Assembly (NCBI GenBank): GCA_022836615.1
Contig: MU405386.1
Location: forward strand, 1 to 64,000
Direction: 5' to 3'
Length of the DNA: 64,000 bases
Origin: Annulohypoxylon bovei var. microspora
Taxonomy: Eukaryota; Ascomycota; Sordariomycetes; Xylariales; Hypoxylaceae
Below the pieces are notes generated by a model. The model was not told where the DNA came from and did not search any database. It worked only from the letters and a program-made list of their open reading frames with translations. The translations under genes and the position numbers were made by a program. Below, piece by piece: positions 47,740 through 58,920 of the stretch (position 1 is the first letter of the stretch; each line of letters opens with the position of its first letter).

Positions 47740-50354
47740 TATTAAATAATATACTCGTTATACCATTTATTTAAACGCTTATATAATCCTTAAAATCCAC
47801 ACATTAAATTTATCCTTAAATAAATATCTTTAAAATATTCCATTATATTCGTTTTTAATAATTAATAAATATATTAAATTATTATATCCTTTTTTATAAA
47901 AGAATAAATTTTATAACATTCGTTAAAATGGCCGGGGAACTTAACTTTTAAATTAACATCGTAATATAATTTAATATGGATTTATTATTAAATAAGTTTT
48001 ACATTAAATACATATTATTCCATTAATTTAAACGTTTTATGTATGGTATATTAATACTTTAAAAATTATTAATTTAAGGTATTTTAATTTTAAATGTTAC
48101 ATTATTTCATCGTTTTATTTTAATACCGTTAAATCTTTTAAAAATTATTTTAATTAAATTATTTTAAGTGTTAAATAAAAATATAAACTTATTACATTCC
48201 GCGGTATTATATTAAGGATAATTAAAAATAATATATATAAAACTTATAAATAAATAAAAAAAAACTTATATTTTAAAAAAATTAAATTATATTCGCAAAT
48301 TGATTTTTTTATTATTACGCTTTTAATTATATTTTATCCGAAACATAATAAATAATTTAAACCGTAATATTAAATCTTGGTTTTAAATAAATAATATTTT
48401 AAAATAATATTAATATAAAAAGTTTTTATTATAATTATTTTAAGTAATATAAAATCATTAATATTCAAGTTATTAACTTTAATTAAAATTTTAAAAATTA
48501 ATCGTTTTCTTTTCTTAATAATTAAAAACGACGTTATCTTTGTTTAAATTATATTTTCCTCCTTTATAAGCTTAAAAATTCTTAAAATTAAGAATTTTTT
48601 ATAATTCATTAAATTAATTAATTTATATGTATTAAATATTATGTTTTTTAATAATAGGTATTTCTTGAGTTTTATTATTATATAAATCTTTGGAATGAAA
48701 TTTATTTATTTCGAATTAAATTTAAGGTTATTTTTAAATAAAAATTTAATTAAAATAAGTTTAAAAATTATTACGGCGGTATATTTTAATTATATTAATT
48801 TAAAAGTTTTACTTTTAATATTACCGGAAACTTTTTTTTAATTACATTCATTTAATAAACAAGTTTATTAAAGGGTTACTTTTTAATTAAAATATTCGAT
48901 ATTATTTTTAACTTATTTTTAATACATATTATTATAATGTTTTTTAATAACCTTATAACATTTTTTATTTAAAAATTTAATCTTTTTAACCATTTTTCTT
49001 ATAATTACATATTAAAAAACTCCGCATTTTATAAATTTCTAAAAATAAATTTCTTTATTAATATTTAAGTAAAAACAATTATATTATATATTAATAAAAG
49101 CTTTTAAATAATTTTAAAAATTATTATAATTATTCCTTATAATCGTAATAAATTATCCGTTAATATTTAACATTAATTAATTTAAGCTATAAATAATCCA
49201 TTTAAAAAATACCATTTAATGTTATTTTAATATTAATATAAGTTTTTTTAATTAATCATTTAAAATCGCTTATTAAAACATATTATCCGCTCATTGTAAA
49301 ATTATTTAAACTTTTATTATATATAAGAAATTTTTAATTATAATCATTTTTTTAACTTTAAGAATATTATAAAATTTATTAAAATTATATATATAATCGA
49401 AAATATAAATTTATTCATTTACTTTAATATTTTTTACTTTTATTAACTTTAAAATATAATAATATTTTTCACACATTAAAATAATTAAAACTAAAATAAT
49501 TAATTAAAGATTTTATTAAATAATTTAAACTTTCATTTATATAATTAATTTTCCTTCTTTTTAACACTTAATAAAAATTAATTTTATAATCGTTTTTAAC
49601 ATTATTATTTAAATTTAATTTAAAACTTAATTTATAACGTTTTAATATATAATATATATTAATAATCTTTTTATATATTATAATAAAAATTCATTATAAA
49701 ACTTTATAATTTTTTTATTAATAACCACCAAAGATTTAATTAATAATCATTTAAATAAAATTAATAATAAATTCATAATATTATTATATATTTTATCATT
49801 AAAAACTTTAATTAATATTATTTAAAACTTATATGTTTTGTTTTTTTTTTTCGATTTCATTTTTCTTAATAACTTCGATCATTAAAAATAAAAATAAATT
49901 TAAAAGTTCGAAATTAAATATTTTTAAATTAATAAATTCTTAAATATTTCTTTTTATTATAATTTATTATAATAATAATTATTAATATAAGAAATTTTCT
50001 CGTTTATTTAATTTAATTTATATTAAAAATTAAAAATTAATAATTAATTAATTCATAATTAATCGTTATTTTTTAAAAAATAATAAATTATAAAATATTA
50101 TATATTTTTAAAAAAATTAAAAAAAAACTTAAAATATATTTATATATAAAAATCCTTAAAACATTAACGTTAAACGTATACCAAGCTTATAATTATCACA
50201 TAATTTATAAAAATTAAATCTTATATATTATAAAAAATATAATTTATTAAAAAAAAATATATAATTTTATTCCTTAAATAATTTATTTAAGCCCACGCTT
50301 AATTAATTAATTACGTGACGTAATTAACCACCGAAAAATTAAAATTTCGTGATA

Positions 50355-50532
50355 AATTATAAATAATTTTATTATAAAATAAATAACTTATAAATAATTT
50401 TTACATTAAAAACTTTAATTTTTTTAATTTTACTTTTATATTTAAAAATTTATTTATATTATTAATTATTTATTATTAAAAACTTGAATTTTAATAAAAT
50501 ATTTACAATTATATATTAATTATAAATATTAT
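50355..50532. other. AT-rich spacer between Copia element and CT copy 7
   Basis: Nothing recognised. It may contain flank of the M element whose left end CT copy 7 seems to interrupt. Confidence 0.4.
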
Positions 50533-53500
50533 TAAAATTTTTAAGGTTTTTTTTTTCTTTTACTTGGTACGGCTTTCCATAATGTCCGGGAAAACGCGAC
50601 TTACGTAAGCTCCGAGGCGTTTTTACCTTCTTAAAGTTATAAAGACCGGGAAAAAGAAAAAAAAAACTTTAAAAGTTTTTTTTTATAAAAAGTTATTGGT
50701 TAAGAAAAGGTCCAAGAAAAAGGTAGAAAACGGGGTGGAAAAAAGGTAAAAAACGGGGTGGGAAAAAGGGGTAATAAAGTGGAAAAAAAAAAAAAATTTA
50801 TCCGGAAAATATTATTAATCATTTAATTAATTAATTTTTAACTTAATAATTAATTAATTAATTAATTAATTTATTAATTAATTAAAACCTTGGTTAAAAA
50901 ATTAATTTAAAAATTAATTAAAAAACTGGTTTAAAAGCTGGTTAAAAAATTAATTAAATAATTGGTTTAAAAATTAATTAATTAATTAATTAATTAATTA
51001 ATTAAATAAATGATTAAATATTTAATTAATTTATTAATTAATTAATTAATTTAATATTTAATTAATTAATTAATTAATTAATTAATTAATTATTTAATTA
51101 ATTTAATAATTAATTAAATAATTAATTAACTTATTAATTAATTAATTTATTAATTAAATAATAAATTAATTAATTAATTAAATAATTAAATAATTAAACA
51201 TTTAATTAAATTATTAATAAATTAATTAATTAAATACTTAATTAATTAATTAATTAATTAATTAAAACCTTAATTTAAAAGTTAATTAATTTAATAATTA
51301 ATTAAATAATTAATTAATTTATTTATTAATTTATTTATTAATTTATTTATTAATTAATTAAACAACGGGTTAAATAATTTATTAATTTATTAAGAAAAAA
51401 AATACATTCTTACATGGGGGGTTCTCACCGCTTTTTAAACCCCCGGATCTTAACTTTAATTTTAATTTTACCTTTAACCTTAATTTTAATCATTAATTTT
51501 ACGTGGTTTTAAAAGTTTACGGGGTTTTAAAAGCTTACATGGTTTTAAAAACTTAATTTTTAATATAAATTAATTCGTTTTTATATAATTAAATAAAGTG
51601 GGTGATTAATTAACCTTTAAAAAAGTGGCTTTTACGTTAGTTTAAAAGTGGTTAATTAAAAAAATGGTTTAAAAAAATTATTACGTGCGTGAATAATTAA
51701 AAAATAAGTTTAAAAAAAAATGTATTTAATTAAAAAAGTAAATAAATTTAATTAATTAAAAACGTTTCGTTAATGTTAATTAAATTTAAAAAGGTTTATT
51801 AATTACTTATTAATTTTTTATTAATTATTTTATTATAAATCTTCGATTTAAAAGTTTTTATAATAACGTTTAAACCATTTACGGTAATAAACGTTAATTA
51901 TTAAAATAATTTTAAATCGCGTGTAAATTTAATTAATTATGTGTTAAAATATGTAAACTTTTTAAATTATTATATATAAAATGAATATTAAAATGAAATA
52001 TATTAATTATTAATTAATAATGAAATAATAATAATTTATTAATATTTAAGTTTTTTTAATATATAAAAAAATAAAGCTTTTTTATATATACTTTATATTA
52101 ATTACGTTAAATTTTTATTAAATTTATATAAAAATTATATTAATATATTATTATATTATTTATTTATATTTTAATAAATTACTTTTTTTTTATAACTTCG
52201 TTTTTAAAGTTAATAATATAAAAAAAAAACGTTATTAAATCGTTTTTTTATTAATAAACTTTTCGTAAATATAAATATTTAATTAAATACGCATTCGTTA
52301 ATAATTTATATTAAATATAAAAAAAACCTTTAATTAAATAAAAACTTATAAAATATTAAATAAATAAAATTTTTAAAATAATTTCGAAATAATTTTAAAT
52401 TATCGTTATTTTTTATTATAATTTTTTTATTATAAATTATATAAAAAAATTCATATAATTTTATATAATTTTATATATTATTATATTAAATTCCCCGTAT
52501 AATTTTTTAAAATCCCTTTTAATTAATAAATAACTTTTATTTTTTTTAATTAATTTTTTTTTATTTTATTTTTTTATAATTTTTTAATATTAAAATTTTA
52601 ATTATTTTATTATAATATAATAATGTTTAAAGAATTTATTATTAATAAAACATTTTATTATAAATGTTTTAATTATTTAATTTAATGAATTATTAATAAA
52701 AATATAAAACATTATTTTTATTTATATAATAAGTTCGTTAATTTAATTTTATTATTATTTTATTATTAATTATTCGTAATATAATTATTTTTATAAAATA
52801 TAAAATTTATTAAGTTAACCGTAAAAATTATATTAATATATAACTTTTAATATTTCGTTTTTTTATTTTTTATTTTTTAATAATTTTACTTTAATTTCGT
52901 TATAACCGTACAACGTTTTCGCCGTTATTAACCAAGATTTATATAAATATATTTATTTTAATAATATCGTTAAATTTTAATTAAATTACTTTTAATTTAA
53001 TATTTAAAAAAAGTTTTAACATAAAAAAAATAAACTTAATATATTTATTATTTAACGAAAAAAATACCAACGAATTTTTAATAATAAACATAATAAACGT
53101 TAACTTTTTACTTTAAAAAACATCGTTAAACACATCCGTTTTATATTTTTACATTTATTTTATATTAAAAATAAGTTAAATTAAATAATTATTATTTATA
53201 TATTTACGAATAAATATTTCGTTAACTTTATTATTAATTTAAAATAAAACATTAAAAATTAATTAACTTTTATTTAAGTTTTTAAATTATTTAAAATTAT
53301 TATATAAGCTTTAATAAATTACATTTTTTTTTATCCATTAATATATTTTTAATTAACCTTTATTTCTTAAGTTTTAAACCTTAACTTAATAACATTAATT
53401 ACGTTAATTTCATAAACATGCTTTAAAAGGATTAAAATTTACAATAATAAAAAATCCATAATAAATAATAATAACGTTATGGTAAACCTTTTATTATTTA

Positions 53501-53559
53501 ACTTAAATAATAACTTTTATAACTTTAAAAAAAAATGAATTATTTTTTTTTTATTTGTA

Positions 53560-54190
53560 ATTTAATTAATTACTTTTGCATTAAAGCTTCACTTTTCATG
53601 TATTAACGCTTAATAATAAGGTATACCCCTTTAATTTAATAATTTTAATGTTAATAATATAAAAGCTTAATAAGGTATTAATTATTTTTTTACTTATCCC
53701 GCATAAAGGCTTTAATTTTCCTTCGTTTAAAAGATATTTATTTTTTAATTTAACGTTTAATAATAAAAAAAGTTCCTTTAATTACCATTTGTTTTAATTA
53801 AATTACCGGTTACCTTATTATAACTTTATTCCAATTATTATTTTTACTTTTCGTAACTTTATAATTTTAATATTAAAAAGCTTAATAAAATATTAACTGC
53901 TTTTATATTTATTTTATATAAAGGTTTTGCTTTTTTTTCACTCGTAAGGTATTAATCTTTTCACTTATAAGGTATTAATCTTTTAATTTAACGTTTAATA
54001 ATAAAGTATACATTTTATAATTATTATTTATTTTAATTAAATCATTAATTACATCGTTATAACTTTATTTTAAATATACCATAAAGTAATTTATTTATAA
54101 CTTTTTTTATTACCCGTTTAAAGGTTTTGCTTTTTTATTATTAAAATATATAATAAAATATTAAACTTAATCATTAATTTAACCGTTACC
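53560..54190. repeat. Imperfect tandem repeats inside element F
   Basis: Words such as AATTTAACGTTTAATAATAA, AAGGTATTAATCTTTT, CCGTTTAAAGG-TTTGCTTTTTT and AACTTTATT recur in the same order roughly every 190-250 bp, about three times. AAGGTATTAATCTTTT is also doubled at a short period (about 53,948-53,980). Confidence 0.65.
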
Positions 54191-54378
54191 ACCTTAAATA
54201 TTTATTACTTTAAAATATTTTACCTTAAACGTTAATAATTAATTTATTATTTATTAAAAACATTTCACTTTTAATATTAAATAATTTACTTTTATATAAT
54301 AATTATTATTTTAAATATTTACCTTAATTATTAATTATTATTAAATTATTTTTAAAATATTACATTTTACTTATATAA

Positions 54379-54611
54379 TTCCTTTATTATTAATTATACA
54401 TTAAAAATTTAAAAAGCCGAATTTTTTTAAAAACTTTAATTATTAAAGCTTTAATTAATTTTAAACTTTTTAAAATATACGCGCGTATAAATAATTCTTT
54501 TATTATTAATTACACGTTAAAAACTTAAAAAGTTAAATTTTTTTAAAGATTTTAATTATTAAAGCCTTAATTAATTTTAAACCCCTTAAAATACGTGAAT
54601 AAATAATCACT
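54379..54611. repeat. Two tandem 116-bp units (element F)
   Basis: TTCCTTTATTATTAATTA begins at 54,379 and again (TTCTTTTATTATTAATTA) at 54,495. Both units contain AATTTTTTTAAA, TTTAATTATTAAAGC and TTAATTAATTTTAAAC. A partial third start is seen near 54,607. Confidence 0.8.
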
Positions 54612-55440
54612 TTATTATTTATTATTATAAATTTAATAATTTATTTAAAATAAAATAATATAAATAATAATATACATTAACTTTAAAAAGTTTACGTTGC
54701 TTTTTAAAATTAATTTCGATTTAAATTTAATTCGTTAATGAATTTATTATTAAAATTATATAAAAATAAATAATATTTTTTTCATTTTTAAATAAGTAAA
54801 TCGCCGTGTATTCGTTAATTTTTTAACATGTTATTATATTTTCCTTACTTTTCGAAATTTCCTCATTTTAATAACTTTATCGTTTTTTTTTTCTTAATTT
54901 CTTTTTAATTTTTTCGAAACATTTATACCACGTTTTAATAAATAACTTTTATATTAATAATCGTATTTCGAAATAAATATTTTTAATAAATAATTTATAA
55001 TAATAAATGTAAAACATTAAATTATTAAAATATATATAAAATAAATATTAAAATAAAATATATTAATTATTAATTAATAATAAAATAATAATAATTTATT
55101 AACGCTTAAGTTTTTTTAATATATAAAAGAACGAAGTTTTTTTATATATATTTTACATTAATTACGTTAAAACTTCGTTAAATTCATATAAAAATTATAT
55201 TAATATATTATTACATTATTCGTTTATATTTTAATATTATAAAACTTAAATTAATTAATAATTTACACATAAATTTACTTTAATTAATATAAAATAACGT
55301 TTATTACATATAAACGATATTTAATATAATTAAAAAATTTAAACGTATATTATTAATTATTTTATTAATTACTTTATTAATTATTTACGTAATTTTTAAA
55401 TTTTCGAATTTAAACGTAATAATGTTTTTAAAACGGATTA

Positions 55441-56774
55441 ATTAAATTTATAATATATAATTATTATAACGAAAGTTTAAATTAAATTAATACACGTTTT
55501 ATTATATAAATTTTTATATAAACGTAAATATTTTTTTTAATTTTTATTAAATTATTTTTTATTAAATATAATTTTTAATTAATTTAATTATTTTTATATT
55601 AATATAAATTTAATAACGAAAAAAAAAAAATATTTTAAAAGCTTTTTTAAACGATTATTTATTATTTAATTCGTATTTTTTAAATTATTTATTTAAATAA
55701 ATAAATTAAATTAAAAATAAATAATATATTTTTATAATTATATATTTAAATTATATTTAATTATAATTTAATAAAACCACGATTATATATATATAATAAT
55801 TTAATTTTAAAGTTTTTTAAAATAACGTATATTAATTTTAAAAACATATAATTTATTTCATTAAAAAAGGTTTTAAATATAATTATATAATATTAATTTT
55901 ATATAATTTAAAATTATAATTAAAATAAAACGAAATTAATGTTTTTAATTATAACGTTAATTTTATATAATTAAAATAAAAGATTTGTTATTTTAATAAT
56001 ATTACATTTAATAATATTTTCGCCGGAACGAAGCCGGTTTCTTTAATTGGTTGAAATCTTTATCGATAAGCACGGACCAGGTATAAAAGTACCTTAACAC
56101 ACATATAAATTTATATGCATCTTATTATACCGCTTTTTATGGGATTAAATCGTATGATATTTCATGTTTACATTTAAATAATTTTCTTAATAACCATTTA
56201 ATTTTAAAATAATTAAGTTTATTCGAAAGTTATTTTAAATTTTAATTAATTAAATTAAATTATATTATATATAAATAAATATTAATATAATTATACCATA
56301 AATTATAAAAAGTATAAAAAGTATCGGAGCTTTTCGAAGGTATTACGTGCGATCGGTTCGAAGTAATAATATCGGGAGCCGCGATTTAATAATTTATTAA
56401 AAACGATTTATTAAATGTAATTTATTAAAACTTTGTTTTTAATATCGTTGAATTAAAAGTTTTTAAATTCTTAAGTTTTATTAAAATTATTATTATAAAA
56501 AAAAGGTTATTTAAATTAAAGCTGTGAAAACACTTTATATCGTGTTTTAATGGTTATATAATTTATTAATAAAGTTTTCGATTAATTAAAAATGCTTTTT
56601 TTAAAAAAAAAAGGTATTATTAAATATAATATTATTAAAATAATAAATCTTTAAAATAAATATTTTTATTTATATATAAAATTATATAATAACGTATATA
56701 TTAATTAAATTTAAATTTTCGTTATAATAATATATTATAAATTTAATTAATTAATATTATAAATTTAATATTAT
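55441..56774. mobile_element. Long-TIR element M, copy 3, split by D copy 2
   Basis: The left TIR (from AATTTATAATATATAATTATTATAACGAAAG) begins right after CT copy 7 and lacks its outermost bases. The body continues to 55,979 and the right TIR (to AATTTAATATTATT) is at about 56,676-56,774. The D insertion is bounded by TAAAATAA at 55,972-55,979 and 56,652-56,659. Confidence 0.78.
55980..56651 (+). mobile_element. hAT-like element D, copy 2 (672 bp, 8-bp TSD)
   Basis: AAGATTTGTTATTTTAATAA at the left and its inverted form at the right. A perfect TAAAATAA duplication flanks it (55,972-55,979 and 56,652-56,659). It is less mutated than copy 1: GCCGGAACGAAGCCGG and a block around GATAAGCACGGACCAGG are intact. 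It shows the empty sites for the M and CT2 insertions of D copy 1. A GGTTCGAAGTAATAATATCGG word near 56,353 resembles part of repeat E. It has no transposase. Confidence 0.9.
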
Positions 56775-56979
56775 TTTATAAAAAAGTTTTTTAATATATT
56801 TTTTTATATATAATTTTTATTAAATTTAATATTAATTATAATTTTTTTTAATAATTAACGTGTTATATTAATAATTAACTTTATAATTAATTTCGTAATT
56901 AACATCAAATTTAATAAATATATATTAAATTTAATAAAAATTATATATAAAAAAATATATTAAAAAGTTTTTTTATAAA
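56775..56979. mobile_element. Palindromic MITE-like element, about 205 bp
   Basis: Inverted arms of about 55 bp: TATAAAAAAGTTTTTTAATAT... at the left and ...ATATTAAAAAGTTTTTTTATA at the right, including TATATATAATTTTTATTAAATTTAATAT. The centre is about 95 bp with no frame. It abuts the right end of M copy 3. Confidence 0.72.
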
Positions 56980-57300
56980 TAAATATAAAAAAAATTAAAT
57001 TAATTAAATTTTAATAATTATTAATTTTTTTAATTATATAACGATTTATATAAAATTTAAAATATTTTTTAATAATTTTTATATAACGAATAAAACCCAC
57101 GACATTTATATAATAAATTTAATATTATTTTTATAAAAAATAATTTTTTTTAATTATTAAAAATTTATTAAAATAAAAATAATTAATGTTTTAATTTAAA
57201 AGGTTTTTATATCGTTAATTTTAAATAAAAAAAATTAATTAATTAATTAAAAAATTATAACGAAAGTTTAAAAAATGTGGTTTAATTATTTAATATATAA

Positions 57301-57541
57301 TAATTTAATTTTTTTAATAAAATTTAATTAATTAAAAATTTTAATCGTATATTTAATTAAATATATTATTATAAAAAACTTTAATTTAATTTTTTTAATA
57401 AAATTTAATTAATTAAAAACTTTAATTATAAATTTAATTAAATATATTACTTTAAAGGACCCACTTTTAATTATTAAGTTAATTTTTTTAAATTATAATT
57501 TAAATTATTTTTTAAATTATTTTTTAAATTATTTTTTAAAC
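57301..57541. repeat. Tandem 81-bp duplication followed by a 12-bp array
   Basis: TAATTTAATTTTTTTAATAA starts at 57,301 and again at 57,382, giving two units of about 80 bp. After a short spacer, TAAATTATTTTT repeats about four times (about 57,497-57,541). The 320 bp before it (56,980-57,300) hold nothing recognised. Confidence 0.75.
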
Positions 57542-57616
57542 CGGTTATTATATTAATTTAAAGATTTAATTTAAAAAAAATATATATCGTATAAAAAAAC
57601 TAAAGAATAAAACGTA

Positions 57617-57712
57617 CGAAAAAATAAAATAAAATAACGTACGAAACCGAAACGAACCGGGGAAAAAACGTACGAAATAATAACGTATAAAATAATAACG
57701 TGTAAAAAATAA
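57617..57712. repeat. Degenerate minisatellite with ACGTACGAAA units
   Basis: AACGTACGAAA occurs at about 57,616, 57,642 and 57,668, followed by variants AACGTATAAAA and AACGTGTAAAA. CpG survives in nearly every unit. Confidence 0.65.
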
Positions 57713-57739
57713 AATAAATAATTAATAACGAACGGCCGG

Positions 57740-57789
57740 CGCCGAAGGTTTACGAAAAGCGTGGTAACGGTTCGAATAAACCTTCGGCG
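57740..57789. other. 13-bp-stem hairpin, second member of the hairpin family
   Basis: CGCCGAAGGTTTA (57740-57752), a 24-base loop, then the exact complement (57777-57789). About 37 bases downstream, ATCGAACCATCGG and TTTACGGTTAAA follow (57,825-57,850). This repeats the layout of the 41.7-kb hairpin with a different stem sequence. Confidence 0.75.
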
Positions 57790-57819
57790 TTAATCGCGAA
57801 CGTAAAAAAAAAACATAAT

Positions 57820-57885
57820 AAAAAATCGAACCATCGGTTTACGGTTAAATTTCGGATTTCGAAATCGGGGTATATTTTCGTTCCG
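57820..57885 (+). repeat. Repeat E-like segment, copy 3
   Basis: AAATCGAACCATCGGTTTACGG, then TTAAATTTCGGATTTCGAAATCGGGG. Similar to the start of repeat E and to 58,870-58,920. Confidence 0.5.
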
Positions 57886-57896
57886 ACGAAAACTTC

Positions 57897-58065
57897 GTGT
57901 TAAATTAAAACGTATATTTAATAAAAAAATTAATAAAAAAAAATATTTATATTTATATAAAAATTTATATAATAAAATATATATTAATTTAATTTAAATT
58001 TTCGTTATAATAATTATATATTATAAATTTAATTAATAAATATTATAAATTTAATATTATTTTAA
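57897..58065. mobile_element. Fragment of element M (right end)
   Basis: Matches 29,225-29,398 of M copy 2 in order: AAACGTATATTTAATAAAAAA, TTTATATAAAAATTTATATAA, TTTTCGTTATAATAATTATA and AATTTAATATTATT. No left end was found nearby. Confidence 0.7.
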
Positions 58066-58570
58066 AAAAATTAATATTTTTAAAAATATTTTATTCGTAA
58101 AAATAATAATTAAAAAACTTTTAATTAAATATTATAATAATTTAATTTTAAAATTATTTAAATAACGTAAATATTTTAAATTTAATTAAATTTCGTAATT
58201 CGTAAAACCGTTTTATTATTATTTATAATTTAATTAAATATATTTATAAAAAAAAATTATTAAAAAAAATATATTTATAATAATTAATTAAATGTATCGT
58301 TTTTAAAATAAAATCTTTTAATTAATTAAATAATAAATTTCGATTTTCGAAATAATTCGTTCGCGAAAAAAATAATTTTTAATAAAATTTAATTTTTCGA
58401 AAACGAAAAATTTATTAAAAATTAAATTTTACGCACGGATTAATTAAATTAATAAAAACGATTATTTAAAACGATTACGTAATTAATTCGTTTTAATTTA
58501 ATTAATTTTAATTTTTAATATAAATTATATAAATAAATAAAAAACCTTTAATTTAAAAAATTTAATATTT
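58066..58570. other. AT-rich stretch with CpG-bearing palindromes
   Basis: Several short inverted words around 58,335-58,435 (TTTTCGAAAT, TTCGCGAA, TTTTTCGAAAACGAAAAA). No gene recognised. Confidence 0.45.
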
Positions 58571-58573
58571 TTC

Positions 58574-58800
58574 GGAAAAATGGTTACGGGTGGCCACGGG
58601 TGGTTAAACGGGTAATAAAATAAATGGTTCGTTAAAAAATAATTTAACGGGTAATTATATTAAAAGTTAAACCGGTGGTTTAAAAAATGGTTAAACGAAA
58701 AACCCGGCGGGTGGTTTAAAAGTTTAATAAAAAATAATTTACGAAATAATTACGAGTGGTTTAACGGTCGGTTAAACGGGTGGCGGCACGGGTGATTAAA
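58574..58800. repeat. G-rich degenerate minisatellite (GGTTAAACGGGTGG-like)
   Basis: Repeated GGGTGGTTAAAC, GGGTGGCCACGGGTGG, GGTGGTTTAAAA and CGGTTAAACGGGTGG words over about 225 bp. G greatly exceeds C on the + strand. This is an unusually G-rich patch for the window. Confidence 0.65.
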
Positions 58801-58869
58801 AAAAAACTTAAAAAATGGTTAAATAAATGCGCGAACCGTGGTAATAAATGGTTTCGTCGTATAAAAAAA

Positions 58870-58920
58870 AAATGTGAAATCGAAGAATCGAACCATCGAT
58901 TTCCGGTTAAACTCGGGATA
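58870..58920 (+). repeat. Repeat E-like segment, copy 4
   Basis: AATCGAAGAATCGAACCATCG, TTTCCGGTTAAACTCGGG. Same start as the segments at 41,820 and 57,820. It follows the G-rich minisatellite. No strong hairpin was found upstream. Confidence 0.5.

Larger units (their letters stand above)
42219..50354 (-). mobile_element. Ty1/Copia LTR retrotransposon (about 8.1 kb, degraded)
   Basis: Direct LTR-like repeats of about 155 bp lie at 42219-42381 and 50204-50354. They share TATATATTATAAAAAATATAA, TAATTTATTTAAG and TTAATTAATTACGTGACGT in order and have TGTCAC/GTGACA-type ends. Coding sense is the minus strand: the RT catalytic box lies at 44,812-44,823 and RNase H downstream at about 43,975-44,160, the Copia order. 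About 1.5 kb between RNase H and the 3' LTR is longer than usual. A young TIR element lies inside at 46,997-47,739. No target duplication was found, so the LTR ends are approximate. Confidence 0.78.
51942..55236. mobile_element. Element F: 3.3-kb LTR element without recognisable pol
   Basis: Direct terminal repeats of about 230 bp at 51942-52176 and 55008-55236, starting TGT and ending TTAATA (from ...CA). TTATG (51,937-51,941) and TTATA (55,237-55,241) flank it, a 5-bp duplication with one G/A change. The 2.8-kb interior shows no RT, integrase or protease remnant in any frame. It does hold tandem repeats. It may be a LARD-like (large derivative) or otherwise non-autonomous retroelement. The coding strand is unknown. 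Confidence 0.8.
51834..55349 (+). repeat. LTR-like repeat G, copy 2, split by the F element
   Basis: The halves 51834-51941 and 55242-55349 join to 216 bp, the same length as G copy 1 at 27232-27447, with matching order and ends (TATAAATC from TGTAAATC, and ACGTATA from ACGCACA). TTAT flanks it on both sides (51,830-51,833 and 55,350-55,353). It behaves as a solo LTR inserted in CT copy 7. Confidence 0.83.
50533..55440 (+). mobile_element. CT copy 7, split by repeat G and the F element
   Basis: Hairpin-like block 50,533-50,675, G-rich minisatellite to about 50,790, inverted terminus TTTATCCGGAAAATATTATTAA, long TTAATTAA array to about 51,390, right module to 51,833. After the nested G and F elements, the minisatellite TTATTAATTA continues at 55,350 and the terminus is reached with GTAATAATGTTTTTAAAACG at about 55,435. 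It is a three-level nest: CT outside, G inside it, F inside G. Confidence 0.87.
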
